64,000 nt of DNA, from NCBI GenBank assembly GCA_030490835.1, contig CM059972.1, positions 48,091,452 to 48,155,451 on the forward strand, in the 5' to 3' direction. Of this stretch, positions 47,862 to 58,747 are shown in pieces (the first letter of the stretch is position 1; every line of letters starts with the position of its first letter). This DNA is from Annona cherimola (lineage: Eukaryota > Streptophyta > Magnoliopsida > Magnoliales > Annonaceae). The notes beneath the pieces were generated by a model. It did not search any database and was not told where the DNA came from. It saw only the letters and a list, made by a program, of their open reading frames with translations. The translations under genes and the position numbers were made by a program.

Positions 47862-49392
47862 CGTTAGTCTTGAGTTTATAGCAAAATCTAAGAGGGGAGG
47901 GATGAATTAGGTTCTTAAAAAATTCTTTTGTTATTTAAAATTTCAACTCCTTGCAAGTTTATTCCTCTTGAATGAAACATAAAAAGCAAAAGAAAGTAGT
48001 GAAAAATGAAAACAATCAACCACAAGAGATGTAACGATATATAGTGGTTCAGGCAATCTTTCCTACTTCACTATTCTAGGCACATGCTCCCTCGTGTCTT
48101 GGGTTATACTATTTCAATGAGATTACAACTAGAGCCCTTGCTCCCTTCAACATTATAACTTTAGGGGACTTTTACAATAAGTGCACAATTAGATGATGAG
48201 TTCCATTTCAACCGTACACTATTTATCACAACTTGGTCTTAGTCTCCAACACTATGTCAAGTACCTCAATACAACAAAAATGATTTATGCAAAGAAATCT
48301 ACACATTTCAGATTTTTGTAAAGCAATTGAAGCATTGGAGAAGACTCTTGAGAAGCTTAAAAACATGAAATTTGCAACTCTTTGCAGCAAAAGTGAGAGT
48401 CTCTCTTGTAAAACAATTAATGCACCCTTATTAGCTTGAAAATGTCCAGATGAAAGCTCAGTCAATATTCTTGCTAATGTCATAACTCCTCTTGACATGT
48501 CTTAAATAACTATGGAGTTATTTTGAAAGTTGGAGGGTAGGCGGTGCGCATTAAATGCGCTAACGTTTAAATTTTTTCGATCATCATAACTCAAGTTGCA
48601 ACTAGAGTTGACTTCGGATGTGACTTCGCCCAAGTCACAGAATGGAGTCAACTTGAGGTGCAACTTTGGTCTATATTTTCCTTCCTCTGAGCTTTCCTTC
48701 ATCTTGTGCTATTCAAGTTCCTTCTTAGGTTAACTTCTTTTTGAGACTTGACCCAAGTCTCTAGTGAAATCGACTAGGGGAGTGACTTCACTAATTGTTT
48801 GATAGCTTGAAGCGTAGAACCTAACCTCTTGAGCTTCTTTCAACTCAGGTTCTAAACTTAAGTCAACTTGGTCATACACTTGGCCCGAGCCGCATGACGC
48901 AGTCGGCTTCATGCACAACTGCACATGCTCTAAGAAACTCTGCAAAAATATGCAACCTTATTTCCTCATTAAAGAAGATTTCATATGTAGCTTCACCCAA
49001 GTTGGAGTCTGGAGTTGACTTGGGGTGCAATTTTGCTTGTGGCTGAAAAAGTCAGCGAAAATATATAACCCTTGAGTCGACTTGGCTATCAACTTCACTC
49101 AAGGCGCAGTTTAAGTCAACTTGGGGCTTCGACTTGACCTATCTACACTTTGAATCTTAATCTGTTTCTTTCCAAGTTACTTTCTCAGGTCGATTTCAAC
49201 ATAGCCTTAATCTAAGTTGATTGCTAAGTCGACTTGGCAGAGGAACTTAATATGTTTTACTTTGACTTTGAAATTTCTAACTTCAAACACTAAACCAAAT
49301 GCACTAGTACATTTGACATTCTCAAAATTTATTTGTTAATCATTAAAATATGGGTCTATCTTTAATTACATAGTTACAATTGAATTCAAAAT
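47862..49392 (-). repeat. Diverged Sirevirus 3' LTR (SIRE2)
   Basis: Starts CGTTAGTCTTGAGTTTAT, a mutated form of TGTTGGTCCTGAG, then GGGAGGGATGAATTAGG as in SIRE1. Palindromic motifs at 48590-49220 are more decayed (AAGTTGCA, AAGTCACA), fitting an older copy rich in C-to-T changes. It is followed by a Sirevirus-type purine tract (49393-49408). Confidence 0.8.
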
Positions 49393-50334
49393 AATCTCTC
49401 CCTTTTTGATGATTGACAAAACCAAATTTTGAAATTTACCTTTCTTTTGCAACTTGGCATTTTTTTCTTGTTTTGATAGTATGCTATCATATTCTCATTT
49501 ATTAGCTCAAATGCATTGAATCTTGTCATGAAATTAATATTCCATATCATTGAATGCCATTTCAATGCATCATGCCATATAAACTTTCAAACTTTCAACA
49601 TTTCAGACATTCTTACAAGCAAACCAACTTCGAATAACTGAACATCATTTGTGGCCAACATTTCTTTCTTCAAAATGACTCAACAGAAGATAAAAAAAAA
49701 CTTGGTTTCATTCGTTCACATCAAAAAGTTTACATTGCCATCATACAACTGAAAACCCAAAAAAATTCTAAAAATCCAGGGAACCCTCCCCTTTTTGACA
49801 ATCATCAAGGCCTTATGAAAGGCAAAAGGGGTGATCGGATATGGCTCTTAGACATTGAGAGCATGCCTAAGAGGGGAGGATGAGTAATAAGGTGTGAAAA
49901 TGAAGGACTTATTTTGGACTGTGGCAAGAGAGACTCTAGACTCTTCCCCATAAGAATCATAATTGAAAAGGCTAGGCATGGGTTGACTGTGCCAAGTCCC
50001 AGAGGCAAGGATATATCTAAAATTTATGAACTCCTATTTGAGTTTATCTTACCTATTGTGCATCTCCATGAGAGAAATATGAATGGCATCTAAGGCTTGA
50101 GATGTCTTATTCTCCATGCTTAGAGATACTCTAGAAACACAATTGAAGTGGAGGGATGAGTAGAGAATGAACAAAATGATTTAAGGCCCTAGAGGATTGT
50201 AGTGAGTGTGATGAATGCGATGTAAGAGTATGATGCATGGGCAATGCATAAGGCTTAGGCGGAGAGGGTGGAGGGTGATGGGGTTGAGGGGCTTGAGGCT
50301 TCCTCTCAACAAGTGTTGTCTTTCTCTTATGGTC
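49393..50334 (-). other. SIRE2 purine tract and 3' non-coding remnant
   Basis: The purine tract reads inverted as ATCTCTCCCTTTTTGATG, the counterpart of 19869-19883. The next ~900 bp resemble the 3' non-coding zone of SIRE1 in position and style, without recognisable pol. It is cut at 50335 by an LTR. Confidence 0.65.
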
Positions 50335-52767
50335 TGTGGCGCCCCTGACTCAAGGCGCTGGAGCCTTACTCCAGCATCATTTTTGATTAGTAAATATGAC
50401 ACAGGATTGTTGTCCTAATCACATGGCGGGATTTTTTTATTTTTATGAATTTGATTTTTTATATCTATTTCGTTTAGCAGAATTTTTTTTCTTTTTTTTT
50501 TTCATTTCAATTCATTCTTTTATAGCAATTGATTATACTTATATCTTTCACATGAGATCACCGACCATGAGATCACGTGCTCAATTCGACAAAAATTATC
50601 TAAATCTAGTATCAACATTTAGATATCACCTTACTTTCAGTTTACACATAATCATACGTTTAACCTTTAATTTCATATGGAGTTTAGAACATGTCAACTT
50701 GTTGATCAAAACTACCCTCAATTTGATTACCGTTCATCCTATACATAGTTTCTATCCATTCCATAAATATAGATAAGATATAATGTTAAAATTCTCTCAA
50801 TGGAACCTTTCTTTCTTCTCCTGTCTTGTATGCATCTGTCTAGGGTTGGATAAACAAAATGTCAGTGATTAACTCAATAAGCAAGCATTTTTTTGTAACT
50901 TTCCTATAGACAATTCATGCAAACAATTGCATATAAACGTTTTTATGAAACCTTTACATGTCCAAATCTTTGGGATTTTCATAAACAAAACATATGGAAA
51001 TGCTTTCCTTTCCATTCGGTAGTAGCACTTACCAAGTGATCATCTACCCATAAAAAAGAAAACTTTCATTCAAACATAACCATTCATATGTTGGCACACT
51101 AGCTAGGCGGTCATCCATTAATTCTTCTCCCATTTCAAGGAGAGCGCCACCGGCACGAGAGCCTTAGCGACTTGGTCACATATAGAGGAGGGTCCATTAT
51201 GCATTCACCCCTACATGGACCTAATACTAGATCTTTGTGTGCACCATGCATAATTCATATTTATATTCACAATCTCATGCTAGCATGATTTTATAGAGTA
51301 ACACAATAATCATTCTTTTTTTCTTTCCTTTTTTTTTCAAATTGAGGGCTTGACATAATTATTTCATCGCAATTGGTGAAACAGTATTCCCAACACATTT
51401 TAGGATGGTCACCCTTAAACATTTTCTGAATAAAATGCTCAATAAGTCATTCAATCATTTGAAAAGCTAAGCGATTTCAAGGCATTTGCATCTAATAAAT
51501 CATTCAATCATTTCAAAGTAAACAACTTTCAAATATATAAGTATTTAAGAAATAAATGACATTTTTAAAAGTTTTGCTTGATTTCAAATATCATTTTATA
51601 AAATCAACAAACTTTCTATAAAAAAATTCTTTCGAAATATATTTTTGATGGGCTTGCTTACTTGTGGGAAGTTCAACTTATTCCCTTGACTTTTTCCTTG
51701 CCACTTCCTAAACAAGTGAAAATAATCACTTATACATTTATATAATAGCATATGCTTGCAATGCTTATCCTTTTTATTAATTCATATTTATCACTTAATC
51801 TTAGCCCCCTTATGGTCTATATCCAGCCAACTTTAGCAAATTGTTTTCTTTGAGATAAACTTTTCCAATACATCACCTAATTGCAACTTGCATTTGATTC
51901 TTGCAAGTTAATTTTAATATTTTTATTCATGTTTATCATATATTTCCTCTATCTATTACTTAAGTAATCACATACCTATATAATCTCAATGGTTAATTAC
52001 TTGTTCTAGAAACTTTTGTACTTACTTAAATATTTTATCTTTAATTCATTTCAAGTCATTTGCAATTAAAATTTCTGGAATTTATTCCCATTTTCCAAAA
52101 CAACCCTTTGCACTCCTACATTGGTCTTAAATCTTTCTCAAGTTGCACTTTTTGCATACCTATTTGCCAAATTATTAATTATCAATACTTATAACCATTT
52201 CAAGGGTTAACATTAGTAATCTAATTTCTTATAAATTTCTGAAATTCTCATCCCTCATTGATACAACCCTATCTAGCTTCAATTCTACTAAGTTTTGCTC
52301 CCCTACTTATAGCTCAACTCAACATACACGTAAAAACCCTTGATCACTAACTCCTTAAATCCAAAATTTAACACACCCCATATGTTTAATCATGGGATTA
52401 ACATATTATATATATATATAAAATTTTGCTTCCATCATATCTAGCTTTGGACGTCCATACCTATGTGCATATACATGATTTACTTCACAGTTATAATCAT
52501 CAATACATAACTTATATAATAACCTATCTTGCTTAGACATTTATCAAGCATTCAAGGAGCTATTTAATCATACTTTAAACATTTATAAACCATCATAATA
52601 TTAAATTTAAACCAAGCATAGCTCGAGCAATCAAGTGCAACTTTCGGAAATTTATAACAAACTCATATCAAGGGGCGTTCCACCCCATTAAATGCATAGA
52701 AACATATCAATAAATAGTATACATAAAATTCCTTAACTTGTTGTAATTTAATTAGACCATAACATTC
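50335..52767 (-). repeat. Gypsy-type LTR fragment (LTR-C), far end unclear
   Basis: Begins TGTGGCGCCCC (an LTR 3' end on the minus strand). It has the tail motifs, the conserved block at 50837-50886, the AAGTGATC motif at about 51030-51045 and the GC-rich island at 51100-51235. I cannot find its TGTGRNACC start; the sequence fades into AT-rich DNA after about 52100. The right boundary is therefore only the next LTR. No target duplication identified. Confidence 0.6.
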
Positions 52768-53463
52768 TGTGGCGCCCACAACTTGAGACGTCACATCCTG
52801 AGTCTTACTCCAAGATCTTATCGATTGGTAAATGTGAATCAGGGTTGTTGCCCTGTTCATGCGGCGAGTTCTTAATTGGATCTCGTCCAATTTTTTTTCG
52901 TTTCATTTCTTTTCTTTTATCATTTCATTTTTCCACATTTCACTCCATTCGTCTTACAAGCGACAATACACTTGTAATCAATCAGACATATCAAATGCGC
53001 ATTTCATTCATAACATCTCAATTTGAACTCCTACATTAAAGGTCCTCTTGAACTAATCATGATATTTTCATTTCCATACATCCATACATTCAATCTTCAG
53101 TTCACATAGAACTTAGAGCTTTAAATAAGTTTACATACGTCACTTAAAACTTTAAGGCATACCATCCCATTCATCATGGCTAATCATTTTAGCCCACCTT
53201 TGCATATCATCTAATACCCTTCCTTAGATGCTCAGGTCCACGACCTCTTGAGCTTCCCGATACCTATCTAAGGTTTGGAAAAATAAAACATGAGTGATTA
53301 CTCAGTAAGCAAGCATTTTACCTTTTAGGGAAAGACTTTCCTTTAAAACATTTTCGTAAACATCTATAAAACCTTTTGAATGTCACTCCTGGGCTTTCAA
53401 AGGCAAAACATATACTTTTTACTCCTTTTTAGGTAATTTTCTTTGGTCTTGTGTGAACATTTA
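52768..53463 (-). repeat. Gypsy-type LTR fragment (LTR-D), solo LTR-2 family
   Basis: Begins TGTGGCGCCCACA and follows solo LTR-2 closely (CATCCTGAGTCTTACTCC, TTCTTAATTGGATCTCGTCC, conserved block at 53264-53315) until GTCTTGTGTGAACATTTA. It is cut there by LTR-E. The expected continuation (the equivalent of 45065 onward) is not seen in the window. Confidence 0.75.
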
Positions 53464-53696
53464 TGTGGCGCCCCCGAACCCGAGGTGCTAAAATCATACT
53501 CCAGGATCGTTTAGTTAGTAATCTATGAGCATGATTATAGCCCTGTTCACGCGGCAAAGTTTTCAATTCAATCTCATATTAATTTACAAGTAATCATTCA
53601 CTGGTAATTAAAATCACATAATATTTACAAAGCATTAAAATTCATTTACACCGTCAATCTTTGTAACCTAATAGTATTGTATCCTTAAAACCTCAT
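53464..53696 (-). repeat. Gypsy-type LTR fragment (LTR-E), left part
   Basis: Begins TGTGGCGCCCCCGAACCCGAG, an LTR end inserted in LTR-D, and runs to the CTCAT that is the LARD-B target duplication (53692-53696). Confidence 0.75.
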
Positions 53697-55275
53697 TGAT
53701 AACTCGTAAAAATACGAGTTATCATGGCCTATTTCAGACTATTTTTGCGTGTTAGTCCAAGAGATTAGGTTTAGTTTGCATCCATTTAGCTAAATTTTTA
53801 CTCGCTCTGCATTTTAGGAGCATTATGTAGTTTTTATGCATTTTTAGTCAATTTATTTAGTTTATGTAATTTTTACAGGAAGGACGGAGAATTACAAGCA
53901 CGCGAGCGAGTCAAATGTGGAACAGAGTCAAGTGAAGGAGCAGGGGTTGGCGCCCAGGCGCCGCCCAGTGGTGCCCAGGCACAATTCTACAGGCCTTTGC
54001 CAGAATCTCCAACACTTCACACAACACATTACATTCAGAGAGTTGGCGCCTAGGCGCCACTTCATCAACACGCAAGCAAAGTTCTAAACGTTTTTGAAGT
54101 CACAAGTCACATTGATTCCAGGGAGTTAGCGCCTAGGCGCCAAGGCATGAAGTCCTAGGGTTTCCAGAAAGGTTTCTAAGTTACACAGCTCCAAAGAGTT
54201 GGCGCATCTGTATGCATGCGGATTTCTGCACATGTGCTGCGCAAGCTACCCATTATAAATAGAAACCTAGGGCTGCATGCAAAGGAGTTCCGGAGGCCAT
54301 ACAGGAGAGACCAAAATAGGGAGTAGTTGTTGTGGAGAAAAGGAGGAAACCAAAGCTTCAAGGAAGGAGAGAAGAGCAAGTGGAGATCTAAGCTATCACC
54401 GCAAAATCCATTGAGTTTCATCTCCTCTTCTCATCTATCTCTACCTGTTTGTTATTCTCCTTGCTTGGGATGATTGTAAACTTGATTTTAATGGGAATTG
54501 AAGTCATGTTTATGGGCTGAATCTTCCTATGGTGGGAGATATGTAGGATTTGAATTCATAGCTTATGATATTTGATTTTCTTATGCTTGAATTAATAATA
54601 TAGTTGTGTTGTGACATATGTTGCTTGAGATTACTTTTATATATTATGCTTAATGCGTTTACAAGCTTTGCAACCTTGTGGATTGATCTAATATTCAGAT
54701 TCATGCTTGAAAAAGTGGGATTTGAATGAGATCCATATATAAGGCACAGGTATTCTAACTCATGTTTGTTAGATGTTAATATGGATAGGAATATACCTAT
54801 TAACCCCGTGTAATCATGATTAGGTTATATAGTTATCAACCTTGTTTTACTTGTATGCATGCGAACATAGCACATGACTAAAACTTGGTTAGGTTTATAT
54901 GTGTTGGGAGACATATATGAATATGAATGAACCTAGATTAGTAATCTCTGCATAACTAACTTAATTGAAACCAAATAACATAGTTATGATTCAATGAATT
55001 CATATTCCCACCTATCTTAATCATCTCAAGGCAATATCAGCAACATCCACACCACTCTGGTCATTTACTGTTTTTCTTAGTTTAGTTTAATTCAATTCTT
55101 TGAAACCAAATCTCATTCCTTTTACCAATTCACCTAGACAATTGAGATTTAAGGTGCTAATCCGTTTAACACAATCCTCGTGGGAACGATACTCTACTCA
55201 CACTTTATTACTTGACACGGCACGTATACTTGCGTAAATAGCGAGCAATTTATTGGACATATACGCAGCTTGTAA
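53697..55275 (+). repeat. 5' LTR of LARD-B
   Basis: Starts with a perfect hairpin: TGATAACTCGTA, a loop of four A, then TACGAGTTATCA (53697-53724). A TATAAATA box lies at 54254-54261. Several GGCGCCTAGGCGCC-type palindromes lie at 53947-54141. The 3' end reads GTAA where the 3' LTR has GTCA. Confidence 0.9.
54254..54261 (+). promoter_or_regulatory. TATA box of LARD-B LTR
   Basis: TATAAATA, repeated at 59248-59255 in the 3' LTR, followed by GAAACCTAGGGCTGCATGC in both. Confidence 0.6.
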
Positions 55276-55281
55276 AGTTTT

Positions 55282-55299
55282 TGGCACCGTTGCCGGGGA
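55282..55299 (+). other. Primer binding site (tRNA-Asp type) of LARD-B
   Basis: TGGCACCGTTGCCGGGGA, one base different from the complement of the plant tRNA-Asp 3' end (TGGCGCCGTTGCCGGGGA), 6 nt after the LTR. Confidence 0.85.
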
Positions 55300-55430
55300 T
55301 TGATTTAAACTTAGTACCTGAAAATTTCAGTTGTCTTTTGTGAATGTGTATATATTATACATAATTTTTCTTTTCTTTCTTTCTTTTGACAAAATTCTTT
55401 TTTTCAGGAGTCTTTGTTTTGCAATTTTCA

Positions 55431-56343
55431 ATGGCTTCAAATGCTTACCACTGGTTAAATGCAGAATTTTCAACACCAAGCACAATGGGTTCTCATCAGT
55501 ATGACAATATATGGGCACCTCCAGCTCAATTTTGACAATCATATGTAGAATATGGACAATTCTTATACAACTTACTGCGATTTGTATGGAGGCGAGGGAC
55601 ATTTACTCAATCAATGCGTGTATTACTCAGCATCCATGGGCTATCTTGATCATTCAAATGATGCATGAGAAAACTATGGAGACCCGCACTCAGAGAATAT
55701 GATGCCTTTCGATTGTCAAGGACAGGAGTTTGAGGAGCCGTCACTACCTGAAAGCAAGTTATCTTTGGAGGACGTGTTCACGCAATTCATGAAGAGCCAG
55801 ATGCAATTTAATGAGAACATGCAGAAACATGTTGAGCAATTGGCTATCGCAATCTAATGTAGGCATCAAGAACCGTCTTCCAGTCATATTGAAGAAATTG
55901 CAGAAGAAGACAAGTTGGAACAGGGCTGCGAAGTCACTCCAAGCATTAATGAAGATACATCAATCGATATGATAGAGTAACCTGTACCTCAGTTCATTCT
56001 TGAACAATTGGCCTAGCCAATGGAAAGCCAAGAAGTAGAAGAGAAAATCGATGAAGAAATAGAGGTTGATATAGTGGAGAAAGTTGAAAATTATCATATC
56101 GACATGCCTCTAAGTTGTCTTCCTAAAATTCAGGTGCAACAATACTTAAATGATCAATGCAGAGCCTTGGAAAGCAGCATCTTGAAGCCATCATTTAGTC
56201 AAGACCTTGAAAACCTTTTCTATAGTCTCTATGAAATTCATGAAAGGAGGCTAACTGATCTTTTTGAAGAGGCTAAGAAGAGAGCTGAACTTCCAGTGCA
56301 CAATCCGAATGGAAGGAAATTCAATAGAGCGGGAATTGGCTAA
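55431..56343 (+). pseudogene. Decayed gag-like ORF of LARD-B
   Basis: Opens at ATG 55431 (MASNAYHWLNAEF), with a stop at about 55533 and a frameshift before 55573. From 55573 one frame runs to 56343 with four internal stops. It includes a zinc-knuckle-like CDLYGGEGHLLNQC (usual Athila/Tat pattern CxxCGGxHxxxxC; the second Cys is Tyr here), SLEDVFTQFMKSQMQFN and NMQKHVEQLA, a coiled-coil-like segment typical of Gag C-termini. A Glu-rich part ends in a stretch open from 56020. The open ~107-codon end alone could be mistaken for a gene. No capsid core or pol is visible. Confidence 0.75.
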
Positions 56344-57399
56344 TCATAGTGGAACGTCGGGCTGAAGAAGATAAGTTTAGCGCTGAATGGGAGTCAACCC
56401 ATTACACTTTTTGATTTTTGTTTCAAGAATAAAGTAGTCATCTCTAAAGGCAAGGAAGGGCAGGATTATCATGCTCAAATATGGACTTTCAATCCACTTT
56501 CAAGTTGATAAATGATGGAAGCAAGGAGTTTCAAGTTTATATTCACCATTCAAGACAAGACAATGCAGTTTGAGTGAGGTCCCGGCCTCCATTTTTGGTG
56601 CCCGGCGCTAAGTTTCGCCAAAAAACATGTTCTAGCAAGTAGGGATCAGAGAAGTGGCACTCCGGCACCATGATCCGGCGCCCCGATGCCATATTTTTCA
56701 AGGAAATAACATGTTGCAAGTTTTGAGTCAGTGAGTTGGCGCCTAGGCCCCAATTTTTGGTGCCCTAGCGCCACCCCCCTGCCAGCATAAAAAAATAGCA
56801 AAACACTAGTTTTCAGCATGCCAACTTCAACTGGCCATAACTTTTGATCCCATAGGAGTTACGGGAGCTACCACATATCAACGGAAAGCATTTTTCGAGC
56901 CCGTCGAGATGAAAACCATGGTTTGCTTAGTTGATATCATTTTCAATATGAAAATCCTCCATCTTTGCATATTTTGGGCCATTGAAGTTCTACGTAATTC
57001 ATTTTACTGCTTTTAGTTAATCATCAATTTTATTACTTTAAATAAAAGGTGTGCAAGTGGGTGGTTTACATTTTTTATATATTTCCAGGCATGTGGATAT
57101 GTTACTTGTGGGTAACCTTTTGGTTCAAGCTGTTTCATTAATTTGTTATGACTAAGAGTTTAAAGTAGTGGGGGAGGAGTTTATGGACTACACTTGTTGT
57201 ATTAATAATATGGCTTGAAACTCGAGTTGGATTGCCCAAGAAGAGCTTGTTTGAATTAAATTTGGGGTGTAAAGACTTGGACGGTTGAGCTTGCAATGCA
57301 CTTTTCAATATTGTGCTGCTCATTCTTCCTTCTTCCTATTTGTGACGTCGCTCGTAACCGCTCTCAACCAATGAGAGGCTGACCAACTTGGAGAATCTA
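56344..57399 (+). other. Non-coding interior of LARD-B, part 1
   Basis: No ORF of note. At 56580-56780 there are several words related to the LTR palindromes (TTGGCGCCTAGG, GGTGCCCTAGCGCC, CCGGCGCCCC). The remainder is AT-rich with scattered stops. Confidence 0.6.
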
Positions 57400-57612
57400 A
57401 TGGCAGCCCAAGCCTAGTTTCTATAGTTGTCCAATCGGGCTATGGAGGCACACTTTCGAAGACTCATGGAGGACCAACAGATTGATATAAAGGCTTTACC
57501 ACCATTCCCATCGACACCTCCCGAGTTCTGAGCCTATTTTAGTCAATCTTCACATCAGCCTGGTGAAGAAAGTGACCGCGACGACGACGGCTCCTCCACA
57601 TCAGACGCATAG
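57400..57612 (+). pseudogene. Second, short ORF remnant of LARD-B
   Basis: Frame of 71 codons including its final TAG, with three in-frame stops (two TAG, one TGA). Residues include NRAMEAHFRRLMEDQQIDIK, then LPPFPSTPPEF and an acidic end ESDRDDDGSSTSDA. The charged, helical start followed by a proline and acidic tail looks protein-like rather than random. A purine tract follows about 100 bp later. Not recognised; possibly the C-terminus of a lost longer ORF. Confidence 0.45.
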
Positions 57613-58736
57613 GGGAGTACCTGTCCTTTCCATTTAAATTTTTTTTGTATTTATTTCTCAGTCTATGATCATGCAGGTTTCATGTAGTTGCATGCATTGA
57701 GGACAATGCATCTCTCAAGTTTGGGGGGTGTATAATCCTCGGTCGTAGGTTTGTTTTCCATGTTTTGTTTAGATTGCATATCATGTCAAATTTTGTCTGT
57801 GAAAATTATCTTATTTCAATCCATTTTGATGAAATATGTGCAAGGTTGAGAAAAACTTTAACTTGAAATCGATTTCATGAAAAATTAAAAATTCAGGCTA
57901 AGGATTATGTGTTAAGGAAATTTGCAAGTAACATGTGAATGAATTGGACTAAATCTCATAGTACATTGTTATAATTCAATTTCATGCTAATCTTTTCAAC
58001 TGAAATGATAAGAATTGAGTTAAACAAATATGAACCACGTGCTTTAAGGGAATTAACGGTCTCGGAAATGGTAATATTTCACAAAAATTTTCTTGCATGT
58101 CAAGTACCCCTACCAAGTCATCGAAACAATAAAAGGGGGTGATTGACCTAAGCTAAGTAACCGGGACTTGGCATCAACAAATGTCAAGGTTCACGTAAAA
58201 AAAGCAAAGAAAAATCATAGTAAGAATGCTTTAAAAAGAAAACTTTCCCCAGATACCCTAAAATATGGAGAGGGGAGCCAAAAAAAATACAGATCTCCGG
58301 ATATCCTGAAATATGATGAGGAGAGTTTTGCAATAAGTTTGGGGGAGGAAAGAATGTGCAGTTAGGCAAAATGGAATCCAGTGAATGATTACCATGTTCT
58401 TTGACCAGTCAGTTCAGCTTAAACCTTGGTTCACCTATTTTGTATTGATTTTCTAACAAGTTTCTTTTGATCAAGAGGAAGATTAGCATGTTGAATTATC
58501 ACTTTGTACTAGGATTACTATCATCTACATGTGACTTGGTTTGCGAATGATAAATGAATATGCATGTCCTGTTTTGAGAAATGGATGATTTTTCAAGTTT
58601 AGATTATTCTCGATCATGTTGAATAGAAAGATGGATTGTTGGAAGTATAATGGGAATCAGGTTGAGTTGACGGAGTCCAAATTCATTCATTCGTTCATTG
58701 TGTTTACATGTGTTGCTCGAGGACTAGCAACATTTA
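57613..58736 (+). other. Non-coding interior of LARD-B, part 2, with extra purine tracts
   Basis: AAGTTTGGGGGGTG at 57717-57730 and AAGTTTGGGGGAGG at 58335-58348 resemble the terminal tract. A short imperfect tandem repeat (GATAYCCTRAAATATG) lies at 58250-58325. No coding frame supported. Confidence 0.65.
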
Positions 58737-58747
58737 AGTTTGGGAGT
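58737..58747 (+). other. Polypurine tract of LARD-B
   Basis: AAGTTTGGGAGTG-type tract overlapping the 3' LTR start, preceded by GCTCGAGGACTAGCAA, a motif often found before the 3' LTR in this kind of element. Confidence 0.75.

Noticed and set aside
50324..51840. CTTATGGTCT on both sides of part of LTR-C as a target duplication
   Set aside because: The right-hand copy is not preceded by an LTR start (no TGTG on the minus strand), and LTR-like sequence continues past it. Probably chance.
53697..53724. Terminal inverted repeat of a DNA transposon at TGATAACTCGTA
   Set aside because: The palindrome begins both long direct repeats of LARD-B, which has an LTR-type primer site, purine tract and 5-bp duplication. 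It is a hairpin within an LTR.
56020..56343. 107-codon ORF as a host gene
   Set aside because: It is the open end of a longer decayed frame beginning near 55573 in the LARD-B interior, so it is retrotransposon gag remnant.
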